DNA of 45,394 nt from an uncultured Eubacteriales bacterium (GTDB taxonomy: Bacteria; Bacillota; Clostridia; Lachnospirales; Lachnospiraceae): positions 1-45,394 of the forward strand of contig UQXZ01000012.1 in assembly GCA_900545225.1 (NCBI GenBank), read 5' to 3'. The position numbers were made by a program, and so were the translations under genes. The notes beneath the pieces were generated by a model, which saw only the letters and a list, made by a program, of their open reading frames with translations, searched no databases and was not told where the DNA came from. Shown here piece by piece: positions 15,895-26,021 of the stretch. Each line of letters opens with the position of its first letter. The first letter of the stretch is position 1.

Positions 15895-17961
15895 ATGGAT
15901 GCACGTAAAGGCAATATTTACGAGATATTGAACGGAAATAAGCAATTCTTGATTCCGGTTTATCAGAGATTCTACAGCTGGGATATAGATCAGTGTAAAC
16001 GACTTTGGAACGATATTGTAGAGATGCAGAGAAAAGGTAAAGTGGGCCATTTTGTAGGTTCTATTGTTAATATTGCTGAACAGGCAATGCCAACAGGTGT
16101 TCAGAAATATATGATTATTGACGGCCAACAGCGAATGACTACCTTAACACTGCTTCTTCTGGCTTTGCGCGATTATGCAATAAAGAATCCGAATGACACA
16201 ACAATCAATGCTCGTCGTATAGATAATATGCTTCTAAAAAACGAGTATGAAAGTGGTGATGAACGATATAAGTTACTGCTGACTGAAACAGATAGAGATA
16301 TTCTTATAAGCCTTGTTGAGGAAAAGCCAATTGCAGAAGGCACTAGATCAAGACTGATTGAAAATTACAATTTTTTTGCTGGAAAACTCGCTGATAAAGA
16401 AATTCAGCCTGCAGAGGTATATGAGTCAATTGGAAAATTACAAATTGTTAATATCACATTAGATCGTGCTGTTGACGATGCACAGGCAATTTTTGAAAGT
16501 TTGAATTCTACTGGTAAGGAACTTTCTGAATCTGATTTGATTCGTAACTATGTTTTGATGGGATTAGAGCCATCTGAACAAACTTATGTATATGAACATC
16601 TTTGGCGGCCTATGGAACAGCTGTTTATCTATGAAACGCAAGGAACGGTAATGGATGCTTTCTTCCGCCATTACTTGACCATGAAACTTTCTCGTATTCC
16701 AAAGCAAGGACGTGTATATGAAGAATTTAAATTGTATCATTTGAATTGTGAATTTGGAACTATCAGAGAATTATGTCAAGATTTGCTTGAATATGCAAAA
16801 TATTATACAAATATTGTATTCAAGCGAAATACTGACACGGATTTAAAGAAGTTATATGAGGACATTATCGATTTAAGAATGGAAGTATCTTACCCGTTCT
16901 TGCTGAAAATTCATCATGACTGCGTAGAAGGACTAATTACATCAGATGAACTGAAGAAAATTTTAAAGCTCTGTATTAGCTATGTTCTGAGACGTGCAAT
17001 TTGTGAGATCCCGACCAACTCAATGAACAAAACCTTTGCAACATTGAAGAATTATATTAGACCAGATGATTATCTGAATTCTATTAAGGCATTTTTCGTG
17101 ATGCAGGATACATATAAGGAATTCCCAGATAACGATAAGTTTGAAGGTGCATTTGTAAGCCGTGATATTTATAATATGCGTGCTAGAAATTATATTCTCA
17201 GTCGTTTGGAAAACTTTGAAAACAAAGCTCCAATTATAATAGAGAATTACACCATTGAGCATATTATGCCGCAGAACAAAAATCTTTCTTTAGAGTGGCA
17301 AGCTTATCTTGGTACTGAGTGGCAAGAGGTTCAGAAAAAGTATTTACATACAATTGGCAATCTTACTTTGACTGCATATAATTCTGAGATGAGTGACAGA
17401 CCTTTCTTGGAAAAGATGGATATGCCGGGTGGATTCAAAGAAAGTGCACTTAGGCTTAATAAATATGTGGTTTTGCAAAATAAGTGGAATGAAAAACATA
17501 TCCAAGAGCGAGCAAACGAATTAGCAAAGAAAGCAGAATCTATTTGGCCATATCCAACTTTAACAGCCGCAGAACTTGCGCCATATCAAGTAGAAGAAAA
17601 AGCAGTGCAGAAGTATTCCTTGGAAACGTATGATGTGAATGCTTTTACAAGAATACTGTTCGAGTCTTTAGATAAGCGTATTATGAACTTATCCCCTGGG
17701 GTTAAGAAGGAATATAAAAAGTTGTATGTTGCCTATAAACTGGATACTAATTTTGTTGATATTGTTTTTCAAAAACAAAGATTGCGTATCTCGATTAATA
17801 TGAAGTTTTCAGAGATTAATGATCCTAACGGTATTTGCAAAGATATTACTGGCTTAGGACGTTGGGGAAATGGCGATGTAGAATTGTTTATGGAGCATCA
17901 GGATGAATTAGATCAAATCATGGAAATCGTGAAACAATCCTTTGATGCACAGGCAGAATAA
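15895..17961 (+). CDS. GmrSD-type single-chain restriction enzyme (DUF262 + DUF1524)
   Basis: The family cleaves modified DNA, typically glucosylated hydroxymethylcytosine in phages, as a type IV defence. The 688-residue chain has an N-terminal DUF262 ParB-like NTPase domain (IPVYQRFYSWDIDQC, then IIDGQQRMTTLTLLLLAL with the DGQQR motif, about residues 75-90). A helical middle follows, then the DUF1524 His-Me/HNH nuclease (YTIEHIMPQNKNLSLEW ... HTIGNLTLTAYN, about 455-505). The C-terminal 110 residues resemble DUF5655 (RIMNLSPGVKKEYKKLYVAYK). All key residues are visible and the frame is intact, so it is the best preserved defence gene here. ATG 15895 follows GGAGG. RhuM follows 31 bases later. 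Confidence 0.92.
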   Translation: MDARKGNIYEILNGNKQFLIPVYQRFYSWDIDQCKRLWNDIVEMQRKGKVGHFVGSIVNIAEQAMPTGVQKYMIIDGQQRMTTLTLLLLALRDYAIKNPNDTTINARRIDNMLLKNEYESGDERYKLLLTETDRDILISLVEEKPIAEGTRSRLIENYNFFAGKLADKEIQPAEVYESIGKLQIVNITLDRAVDDAQAIFESLNSTGKELSESDLIRNYVLMGLEPSEQTYVYEHLWRPMEQLFIYETQGTVMDAFFRHYLTMKLSRIPKQGRVYEEFKLYHLNCEFGTIRELCQDLLEYAKYYTNIVFKRNTDTDLKKLYEDIIDLRMEVSYPFLLKIHHDCVEGLITSDELKKILKLCISYVLRRAICEIPTNSMNKTFATLKNYIRPDDYLNSIKAFFVMQDTYKEFPDNDKFEGAFVSRDIYNMRARNYILSRLENFENKAPIIIENYTIEHIMPQNKNLSLEWQAYLGTEWQEVQKKYLHTIGNLTLTAYNSEMSDRPFLEKMDMPGGFKESALRLNKYVVLQNKWNEKHIQERANELAKKAESIWPYPTLTAAELAPYQVEEKAVQKYSLETYDVNAFTRILFESLDKRIMNLSPGVKKEYKKLYVAYKLDTNFVDIVFQKQRLRISINMKFSEINDPNGICKDITGLGRWGNGDVELFMEHQDELDQIMEIVKQSFDAQAE

Positions 17962-17992
17962 TGATTTTGGGACGTTAAAGGAGGCCTCTTAT

Positions 17993-19039
17993 TTGAAAAA
18001 GAAAAAAGATGAAATAACCATCCGTTCCAGCGCTGCAGAATACCTGACTTATGTTGCCTCAGTTGGTGATCAGCAGGACAGCATTGAGATGCGCTATGAG
18101 GATGAGAATATATGGCTGACACAGAAGATGATGGCCACATTATATGACGTTGGTTTGCCAACGATAAATGAACATATTAAAAAGATTTATGCAGATAGTG
18201 AATTAGAAGAGTCTGCAACTATTCGGAATTTCCGAATAGTTCAAACCGAAGGTTCCCGTCAGGTGACTCGTGATACAAAGCATTATAATCTTCAAATGAT
18301 TATTGCGGTTGGATTCAAGGTGAACAATGAGCGAGCGGTGCAGTTCCGCAAGTGGGCCAATGGTATCGTGAAAGACTACACTATTAAAGGCTGGGTCATG
18401 GATGACGAACGTCTGAAAAATGGTGGATCTGTGCTTACGGTAGAATACTTCGACCGTTTGCTTGAGCAGATTCGAGAAATCCGTCTCTCTGAACGTAGAT
18501 TTTATCAGAAGATAACAGACATCTATGCTACAGCTCTTGATTATGACCGAACAGCAAAAACAACAAAGCAGTTCTTTGCAAAGGTTCAAAACAAGATGCA
18601 TTATGCAGTTCACGGGCATACAGCAGCGGAGTTGATTTATGAGAGGGCCGATGCTGATAAGCCACATATGGGATTAACCACTTGGGCAGCAGCACCGGAA
18701 GGTAAGATTGTAAAAAGCGATGTGAGCGTTGCGAAGAATTATCTTTCAGAGAAGGAAATGCGTTCACTTGAGCGTATTGTATCTGCTTATCTGGACTTAG
18801 CAGAGGATCGTGCAGAACGTCATATTCCGATGACGATGGAGGACTGGGCAAAGCGTCTGGATTTATTTCTGATGGCTGATGACAGAGAGGTTCTTCAGGA
18901 TGCAGGTAAGATCACAGCAGAGATTGCCAAGGCAAAGGCCGAAACTGAATTTGAAAAATACCGCGTGATTCAAGATAGACTGTTCATGTCTGACTTTGAT
19001 AAGTACATGCTGGAACTGGAAGAGAATGCGAAGAAGTAG
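17993..19039 (+). CDS. RhuM-family protein
   Basis: The 348-residue product is a virulence-RhuM-family protein. Markers are ENIWLTQKMMATLYDVGLPTINEHI, RDTKHYNLQMIIAVGFKVNNERAVQFRKWA and LERIVSAYLDLAEDRAERHIPMTMEDW. The N-terminal part resembles a DNA-binding helical domain of phage antirepressors; the biochemical function is not established. The start is taken as TTG 17993, because AAAGGAGG lies 7 bases upstream; the open frame extends to an ATG at 17942 inside gmrSD without such a site. RhuM genes often sit within hsd restriction loci, which fits the HsdR relic upstream. Confidence 0.85.
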   Translation: MKKKKDEITIRSSAAEYLTYVASVGDQQDSIEMRYEDENIWLTQKMMATLYDVGLPTINEHIKKIYADSELEESATIRNFRIVQTEGSRQVTRDTKHYNLQMIIAVGFKVNNERAVQFRKWANGIVKDYTIKGWVMDDERLKNGGSVLTVEYFDRLLEQIREIRLSERRFYQKITDIYATALDYDRTAKTTKQFFAKVQNKMHYAVHGHTAAELIYERADADKPHMGLTTWAAAPEGKIVKSDVSVAKNYLSEKEMRSLERIVSAYLDLAEDRAERHIPMTMEDWAKRLDLFLMADDREVLQDAGKITAEIAKAKAETEFEKYRVIQDRLFMSDFDKYMLELEENAKK

Positions 19040-19040
19040 T

Positions 19041-19322
19041 AGTGGCGCTATAAAATTTTCTGCTAAGAAAGTGTATAACTCAACGGTTAATGATGTGCTG
19101 ACGAGGCATTGTAAGGCTTGTGGAATTTCTGAGATTTCAGTGCATGGTCTTAGACATACGCATGCATCACTGTTGCTATTTGCAGGCGTTTCCATTGCAA
19201 GTGTGGCAAGAAGACTCGGACATGCCAGTATGACAACTACTCAGAAGACATATCTGCACATTATTCAGGAATTGGAGAATAAAGATGTAGACCTTGTTAT
19301 GAGAACATTGTCAGGACTTTAA
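19041..19322 (+). pseudogene. Tyrosine recombinase, C-terminal fragment
   Basis: About 90 residues of a phage-type integrase remain: HGLRHTHASLLLFAG with Arg and His of the catalytic set, RRLGHASMTTTQKTYLH with the second His and the Tyr nucleophile, and a C-terminal helix. The arm-binding, core-binding and first half of the catalytic domain are missing. It starts directly after the RhuM stop codon, so the deletion end-point lies there. Such fragments usually mark the edge of an integrated element or a lost hsdS-inverting recombinase. Confidence 0.85.
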
Positions 19323-19435
19323 TATGTAACTAGAAACAAGTAACGCTTACGCTGATTTTTATTCATTTTTTTTAATTTTATGCTATGCAGTAGGATGCCT
19401 CGTTTTGGGCATATTCAGTGTGAAAAGAAAAATAA

Positions 19436-20050
19436 TTAGCAGATAACTGAAAGACCGCCTTGCAGTTGGGAATATAAATATCCCATGGCAGGCGTTCTTT
19501 TTTTGAGATATACATACTTCTTTTTATGGGATTCCAGCAGATAGAATTTTTGCAGGATGGTATTGTCAACCATAACATCATTTGCTCCCACAAGCATATC
19601 AAGGTCGTGGGAAAGTTTCTCTTTTTCTCCATTGATAAAATCAGCAGCATATTTCATTCCTATCTCAAGAAAGGACTGAATATCATAGTATTCTCCATCA
19701 GTAGTGTTCTCAAGATTTTTATATTCTTCTAGTCTCCTGTCAAATGTTGCACCAAGCATAGCCTCATATACATTCAGAGCAGCAAAAGGGTAGAAACTGT
19801 AAATGTTCAGCTCAATGTAATACTGCAAAAAAGCACATACTGTCAGGAATAAAAAGAAGTTGTCTTTATAAAGTGGTGCAATGACGGACTTAACTACAGA
19901 TGCAATAAACTCGTTCATATCTAAAGATACCGCCTCAGAATTATTCTTATCGGAAGGGGCAGTATCGAAACTTTTTTCTTTGATAAACTTTTCTGTTTTG
20001 TCAATTAACATATACAGGTTAGCGGTCAGATCCTTTGTATCTCCTACCAC
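19436..20050 (-). CDS. Hypothetical protein, probably truncated at its N-terminus
   Basis: The 204-residue product starts with GTG, without a ribosome binding site; the frame stays open 36 bases further until a stop, so the true N-terminus may have been lost when the recombinase fragment at 20091 was joined. The sequence is acidic and helical. It has one hydrophobic stretch (NFFLFLTVCAFLQYYIELNIYSF, written here for position about 85-107) that could be a membrane helix. The C-terminus ends QLQGGLSVIC. No family is recognised. It is the only minus-strand gene of the island. Confidence 0.5.
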   Translation of the reverse strand: MVGDTKDLTANLYMLIDKTEKFIKEKSFDTAPSDKNNSEAVSLDMNEFIASVVKSVIAPLYKDNFFLFLTVCAFLQYYIELNIYSFYPFAALNVYEAMLGATFDRRLEEYKNLENTTDGEYYDIQSFLEIGMKYAADFINGEKEKLSHDLDMLVGANDVMVDNTILQKFYLLESHKKKYVYLKKRTPAMGYLYSQLQGGLSVIC

Positions 20051-20090
20051 AAAATCAAGAATAGAAGAAGCAATGGCAACATTTCATACA

Positions 20091-20605
20091 GGAGAAGAAC
20101 AGCTAGAGAGTTTTCAGTCACTGAAGAATATTATCAGGATAAGATTTCGCAGAATAAGGAATGGGTAATGGCAGATATCTATGCTGATGAGGGAATCACT
20201 GGAACTAAGGTAGCAGTCAGACAGGGATTTCAGAGAATGATTAGAGATCGTATGGATGGTCAGATTGATATTATCCTTACAAAATCAGTATCCAGATTTT
20301 CCAGAAATACAGTGGATACCATTCAGTATGTAAGAATGCTGAAGGAAAATGGGATAGCCGTTATCTTTGAAAAGGAAGGTATCAATACAATGACAGAGCA
20401 GGGAGAAATGTTCATTACTCTTATGAGTACACTAGCTCAAAATGAAGTGGAATCTTTATCCCAGAATGTAAAGATGGGAATTCGGATGAAGCTGATGAAA
20501 AAGACATTTACCGTTGAACCATATAAATTGACATTCGTAATGAAAGGAAATGGCAATACAGCTATTCCAAATACGAAGAAGAATTTTAAGGAAAGTGCTT
20601 CATAA
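20091..20605 (+). pseudogene. Large serine recombinase fragment
   Basis: The frame from 20168 encodes the second half of a resolvase catalytic domain: ADIYADEGITGTKVA, IDIILTKSVSRFSRNTVDTI, GIAVIFEKEGINTMTEQGE and LAQNEVESLSQNVKMGI. Before it, EEQLESFQS (from 20094) and VTEEYYQDKISQNKEW (from about 20119) lie in different frames, so the gene is broken. The N-terminal segment with the catalytic Ser is absent. After about 20510 the sequence no longer resembles a recombinase, so the DNA-binding part is lost too. Confidence 0.85.
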
Positions 20606-20645
20606 GATTAGAGTTCAGTTGGGATGAGTTCTAAAAATTTTATAA

Positions 20646-20828
20646 CACAAAGGGCAAAGCCGGTGGTATAATAAAAGCTGTTATATCACCGTTGCATATG
20701 ATGATGGAAATAAGGTAGTGTGTGAATTTGGAGTACCGGCTGATGAATTTGCGGATTGCTTCAAAATCATCATGGAAATTAAGAAAATGTATCTATTCCA
20801 ATACTATATATACAAATTCAAAGGATGA
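20646..20828 (+). pseudogene. Short coding remnant
   Basis: An open frame without an ATG start reads ... CYITVAYDDGNKVVCEFGV PADEFADCFKIIMEIKKMY and ends at TGA 20826. The composition is protein-like, but no family is recognised. It overlaps the ribosome binding site of the next gene and is probably leftover DNA at the island edge. Confidence 0.35.
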
Positions 20829-20833
20829 TTCAG

Positions 20834-23800
20834 ATGGGAAAATTAAAGCATAATTTTAAGAAAGGAATAACATTGGTTCTTTCCCTTGCCATGGTGGCAG
20901 GACTGGCTCTTGCTATGTCAGGTGGAGCAAATACCGTGCAGGCAGCAGCCGGCACGGGAACAAAGCCAAGTGTGACAGCATATGCCACAAAGGACCAGTT
21001 AATGGATGACACATTTAAACCGAAAGATGATGGAACTGCGGATAATTATGGCAAGCTGGTATTTGGTAAGAATAGCAGTGGCTCTGCACAGGAATGGTAC
21101 ATCTTAGGAAAGGATGAGGGCGTGTCAGAAGATAATACTATCATCTTTGCCGCAAGTCGATAGCAAAAGATCAGAAGTTTAATTCAAGCACAAGCGAAAA
21201 GACATATGACAGTACAACTGTATACGCAAACCACTACGGAGCAAGTGACCTTCGAGCGGCACTGCAGGGAATGTTAATGGATACGAATGGAAATACGGAA
21301 ACAAAGTATTTCACCACAACTGAGCAGGGTCTTATGAATGCCACCACAGTGACAACGAAAGACACGAAGAACAGTGCAGACTATACAACCACAGACAAGC
21401 TTTATGCACTGGCGGCAGATGGTTATGGTTCTTCCTATAAAACCATAAAAGCAGGAAGTGATAACAAAACAGTACTTGCCATGAGTAGATACTGGAGCAG
21501 CGGAAGTCACTTCTTGCTACGCTCGCCTTGCGTTGAAGATGGTAGCTGTGCGATGACCACTAGTCCAGGTTATTTTGTCGTCGGCAACTATGTCGAGCAC
21601 GGGGTCGATGTTCAGCCCGCTTCCAATCTGAATCTGTCATCTGTTCTCTTCGCATCTGCTGCGAAGGCAGCATCGTCTGATACAGCAGAGTCAGGAACAA
21701 TCCCATCAGACAAGGCGATGACTTTAAGACTGGATGGAACAGGTAAGAATATTGGTACAGCTATCTATAATTCAGAAGCAGGAACCATCGAAGTCAGAAA
21801 GTGCAGTACATCACAAACTGTGGCACTTGTAGTGCAGGGCAAGGACGGAACAGGTGACTGGTATTATAGTAAACAGATTACGGGAACAGAGACTGTCACG
21901 ACGAATGCTTCAGATATTAAGACAGAACTTTCTTTATCATCAGATATAGATTTATCAGCCTGCAAAATCTGGCTAGAAACAACAGACAGTGACAGTAATC
22001 TGACTTATGCGGTAAATGCAACTGAAATAATAAGTATCAAATCAGTAGCAATTACAGATATCAATACTCCGACAGCAAATACTACATTAGATACATCTGC
22101 ATCCTGTGCAACCATAGGTGTAAAAAGCACCACACCACAGATTACATGGACACCAAGTGATACCACAGCGGGATATAATACGAGATACACAGCAAGCATT
22201 ACACTTACAGCATTTTCAGCCTATAAATTTGCAGATAATGTGACAGCTACCGTATCAGGCAATAACGCAACGAGCGTTAAAAAGAATGCGGATGGAACAC
22301 TTACAGTAACCAAAGAATTTACAACAGACAAGAGAAAGATAGACAGTGTAGTAGCGCCGACAGTACCGGCAAATAATACATTTACAACTTACTATGGCTA
22401 TGACGGATATGCTGCAACTCCTATAAGCGAAACTAACACGGAGCTTGGCAAGACGGCAACAGTAACATTTGAAGGAACAATGTCACCAGCTACAGCAGAT
22501 ATGGATGTGACATGGACCATTGAGAGTGACGAAGGAGTTTATAACAAAACGCCGGGAGCAGAGAACACCTTTAGGTGGACAATCCCTGCATCTGCATTGA
22601 CGGATTATAATGCTACTGACTGTCTGGGATATGATACAAATACAGGCAATATCACAGGCACGATTACGGTTAAGAATAAAGATGCAACCCCTGTCACCAT
22701 CACCGGAACAGACAGTAGCACAGCATATACAGGTACGAGCATTGATGTATCACAGTATTTTAGCATCGACACTAATGCAGGAACTGCCGGTTATTCCCTT
22801 GTTACAGAAGCAGGCGAAGGAGCCGGAGAAGGTTCGCTTAATGGTTCAATTCTTACGGTAACAAAGACCGGAACCTTTAAGATTAAAGTCAGTACTGTAG
22901 CAAACGGAATATATGCGGCAGGAGAGCAAATAGTTACTCTTACGGTAAATAACGGAACCATCCAGTATATGGCAACGGATTGCAGCACAACATATGACGG
23001 ACAGTCACACAGCATCAGCGTGAACGTGACCAATCCTGAAGGAACAGCCGTAACCTACAGCACCGATGGCGTAGCCTACGGCAGTGATAATCCTTCTTTT
23101 AGCAATGAAGGTACGCATACCGTATACTATCGGATTACGAAGGATAACTATACCACCGTTAATGGATCAAAGACAGTAACCATAAATAAGAAGCCTGTTA
23201 CCATAACAGCACAAGAACAGAATATTGTCTGGGGTAATGATATTAACCAAAGTCTGTATACCGTATCAAATGAAGGACTCCTTACAGGTGACAGCATTAA
23301 AGAAATAACCCTTACGCCAAGCACAACAGCTTTAACAGAGAATGGAACTATCTCCGTAAGTGGTGTGAAGATTGAAAATGCTGTAGGTGCGGATGTGACA
23401 GCCAACTATGATATTACAATGGCTAATGGTAATTTGAAAATTACCCACGATGCAGCCCTTGCTCCTGAGCGGATTGAAGCATCTAAGATAAAGACCACGT
23501 ATGCAGCAGGCGATACCCTGAATGTGGATGACCTTACAGTCACTGCGTACTATGCAGACGGATATAGTGAATCTGTGCAGGATTATACAACCAATGTATC
23601 AGCAATAGATATGTCAGCGGATGGAGATAAGACACTGACAGTATCATATGCTAAGAATGGCGTAATAAAGACAAAGTATATTACCATAAAGGTAAATGCT
23701 GTTCCGGTTACAGAATACACAATCACAGCCACCGCAGGTGCAAATGGAAACATATCCCCTAGTGGAACTGTCAAAGTAGCATCCGGTGGAAATCAGACAT

Positions 23801-24435
23801 TTACAATCACACCTGCTGCGGGATACGAGATTGACACCCTGAAAGTGGACGGTTCAGCAGTTCCATCCGCGACAAGCTATACATTCAGCAATGTGGATAA
23901 AGAACACACGATTGAAGCTACATTCAAGAAAAAACAAACACCGGAACCAACACCTTATAAAATTATATCTGGTGCAGACAGTGAGTGGAAGCAGAATACA
24001 GACGAAACCATCACTATCATTGGAAATGGAGAATTTTCTAAATTTGAAAGCGTAAAAGTTGATGGAAGCATAATTGATGCAAAGAACTACACCGCAAAAG
24101 AAGGTTCAACGATTATTATCTTAAAGGCAGATTACCTGAAAACACTTTCTGTCGGAACACATTCATTTGAAATCGTATGGGCAGATGGATCAGCAGCGAC
24201 AAGCTTTAAGGTAAGCAAGAATACATCAGATAATGAAGGTAGTAAAGACAACAACGGTAATAAGGACAACAGCAACAATAGCAACAACAGCAATGATAAT
24301 CCAAATAGTAATCCAGCAGCAGCACCTCAGACTGGCGATAACAGCCATCTAATGCTCTGTGTGACATTATTAGCTGTTTCATTTGCCGGTCTGTTTGTAT
24401 TGTTAAGTGTACGCAGGAAAAAAGATGATAAATAA
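20834..24435 (+). CDS. Sortase-anchored surface protein with DUF6273 and MBG/Big_3 domains, frameshifted
   Basis: A signal peptide (GITLVLSLAMVAGLALAMSG, cut near VQA-AA) is followed by a DUF6273, C-type-lectin-like domain (WYILGKDEG to VQPASNLNLSSVLF). Ig-like strands come next, then MBG/YDG modules (YTGTSIDV, TTYDGQSHSISV), a Big_3 domain (APERIEASKIKTTYAAGDT), an InlB-type repeat (GNISPSGTVKVASGG), an X2-like Ig domain, a Ser/Asn linker, and the sorting signal PQTGD with a helix and RRKKDDK. One base is missing near 21158: the first frame ends ...FAASR at 21163, and IAKDQKF... continues in another frame to 24435. One added C (AGTCCGATA) restores it. ATG 20834 follows AAAGGA. It is presumably an adhesin or ligand-binding wall protein; the frameshift may be an error or real. 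Confidence 0.85.
21481..21672 (+). other. Candidate diversity-generating-retroelement variable region
   Basis: Inside the DUF6273 domain the codon use changes abruptly: GC-rich, A-poor codons such as CGC TCG CCT, GTC GTC GGC, GAG CAC GGG GTC. This covers the segment that in lectin-like DGR targets carries the variable residues (HFLLRSPCVEDGSCAMTTSP, then GYFVVGNYVEHGVDV). It ends in an invariant-looking GC-rich tail (CAGCCCGCTTCC ...). A perfect 6-bp hairpin with a 4-base loop (TGCTGC-GAAG-GCAGCA, 21657-21672) follows, as after the IMH of known variable regions. No template repeat or reverse transcriptase was found in the window. Confidence 0.45.
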
Positions 24436-24470
24436 CATACAGCGTTAAGACTTACGACATATAATTTTAT

Positions 24471-24507
24471 AAAAGGGATAACCGGGTTGTGCTCGGTTAT
24501 CCCTTTT
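24471..24507 (+). terminator. Terminator of the first surface-protein gene
   Basis: A near-perfect 16-bp stem (AAAAGGGATAACCGGG with CTCGGTTATCCCTTTT) encloses a 5-base loop. Confidence 0.9.
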
Positions 24508-24513
24508 ATGATG

Positions 24514-24764
24514 GAAGCATTTCAATCAGTTCACTATGCCGGTTTTATTTTGTGTTATACTGTTTTATAAGATTTTCTTTCCCTTGTTTTTCCCTTATCA
24601 GAGTTCGCAAACTCGTATGGGATGATATAACACAAGGGAAAGTCTAAGGGAAAGTACACCTGCGATAAACTTAGTGCTTTCAAGGGCTTGAGAGATATTT
24701 GATAACAAAATATAACAGTTATTAAATTCCTTAGAACATATGAAATCTCAATTCAGATTTATGT
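24514..24764 (+). repeat. Long dispersed repeat, copy A
   Basis: About 250 bases recur at 45097-45346 in the same orientation, with long identical blocks such as GAAGCATTTCAATCAGTTCA and GGGATGATATAACACAAGGG. Inside are two CCCTT boxes facing left and two AAGGG boxes facing right, and TTGTGTTATA matched by TATAACACAA. It lies just past the terminator of a sortase-anchored protein. From 24765 to 24868 nothing further is recognised. Confidence 0.85.
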
Positions 24765-24868
24765 GGAAACATAGCTGTTATTAGTTTGTTGATAGCAAAG
24801 AGCACCTGTCGGGGTTATTTGAATGAAGTACAAAAGTAAAAGTTAAAATTGGAGAGTGAGGAAATTTT

Positions 24869-25957
24869 ATGAGTTCTCCCTTGTTGAAAGAAAATCAGAA
24901 CATTACGGGTTCCGGCCGTAATCATGGAATCGATCTGTTAAGACTGGTTCTTATGTTTATGGTATGCATGTTGCATACGCTTGGACAAGGCGGAATCCTT
25001 AATGCCAGTGCTGAAGGAACTAATGCATATAGAGCATATTGGTTTTTGGAAATTCTGTCTTATTGCGCCGTTGATGGGTTTGCAATTATTAGTGGATATG
25101 CTGCAAGCAACAGACCACGAAAATATGACAAGATTGTTAATATGTGGTTCCAGGCCTTTTTCTATTCATTTATCTTAACAGGAGTGCTTACAGTTATTGG
25201 TATAAGCGATTCTTGGGCGACTGATGATATGATTAAATGTATTTTTCCAATTACATTTAATAAGTTCTGGTATTTTACGGACTTTTTTGCGCTGTTCTTT
25301 GCAATACCAGTTCTTAATAAGTTTTTATTTTCTATTTCAGAAGAAGTTGCAAAGAAGGCATTAATTATTATTTTTGTGCTGTTTTCTGTTTTAGGAATAT
25401 TTAATGATTCGTTTAGAACCGCTGGTGGTTATTCAGCAATATGGCTTATAGTTTTATATTGCATAGGCGTATTAGCAAAAAGAGTAAAGCTTTTTGAAAC
25501 TAGAAAAAATACTACACTTATTATTTTGTGGGGATTGTGTATTTTTATAACCTGGCTTGTTCATGACCGTAGTGGAAACATACAATTAATAAGCTATGTT
25601 TCACCAACCATCCTGTTGAGTGGAATGATAATGGTGGTGCTTTTTTCGAGATTGCCTATTAAATGTAAATTTGTATCAAAAGTATCTCCTCTGGCATTTG
25701 GCATTTACCTGTTTCAATTGAATCAGGTTGTCTGGCATTTTATGCTCAAAGATGCATTTGTAGGAGTTCTTGAGAAGCCACTCTATATTGGAATTCCGAT
25801 GGCGTTTGGATGTGCATCATTAATTTTCTTCTCGGGATTGTTTGTTGAATTCATAAGAACCATACTTGCAAAAATTTGTAGAATAAACCTGTTAAGTAAA
25901 TGGATTGTGGAAAAACTCGACTTTGTGTTGAAAAAAATAACCGTTATTTTGAAATAA
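24869..25957 (+). CDS. Acyltransferase 3 family membrane protein (O-acetyltransferase-like)
   Basis: The 362-residue product is an integral membrane protein with about ten hydrophobic segments. It opens with the family signature NHGIDLLRLVLMFMVCMLHT, which holds the conserved Arg and the His used in acyl transfer. Later parts (KFWYFTDFFALFFAIPVLNK, SPLAFGIYLFQLNQ) fit the same family. These proteins move acyl, often acetyl, groups onto surface polysaccharides or peptidoglycan. The substrate cannot be told. ATG 24869 follows GGAGAGTGAGG. It is monocistronic, with a remnant hydrolase behind it. Confidence 0.88.
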   Translation: MSSPLLKENQNITGSGRNHGIDLLRLVLMFMVCMLHTLGQGGILNASAEGTNAYRAYWFLEILSYCAVDGFAIISGYAASNRPRKYDKIVNMWFQAFFYSFILTGVLTVIGISDSWATDDMIKCIFPITFNKFWYFTDFFALFFAIPVLNKFLFSISEEVAKKALIIIFVLFSVLGIFNDSFRTAGGYSAIWLIVLYCIGVLAKRVKLFETRKNTTLIILWGLCIFITWLVHDRSGNIQLISYVSPTILLSGMIMVVLFSRLPIKCKFVSKVSPLAFGIYLFQLNQVVWHFMLKDAFVGVLEKPLYIGIPMAFGCASLIFFSGLFVEFIRTILAKICRINLLSKWIVEKLDFVLKKITVILK

Positions 25958-26021
25958 TACGTGAGTTTAATAAGGAAATGCTACAGAATGACTATCGTGG
26001 TGATTGTGCTGGCGTGACAAA

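Noticed and set aside
20646..20828. Separate small gene upstream of the first surface protein
   Set aside because: No start codon near the beginning and no ribosome binding site; kept only as a low-confidence remnant.
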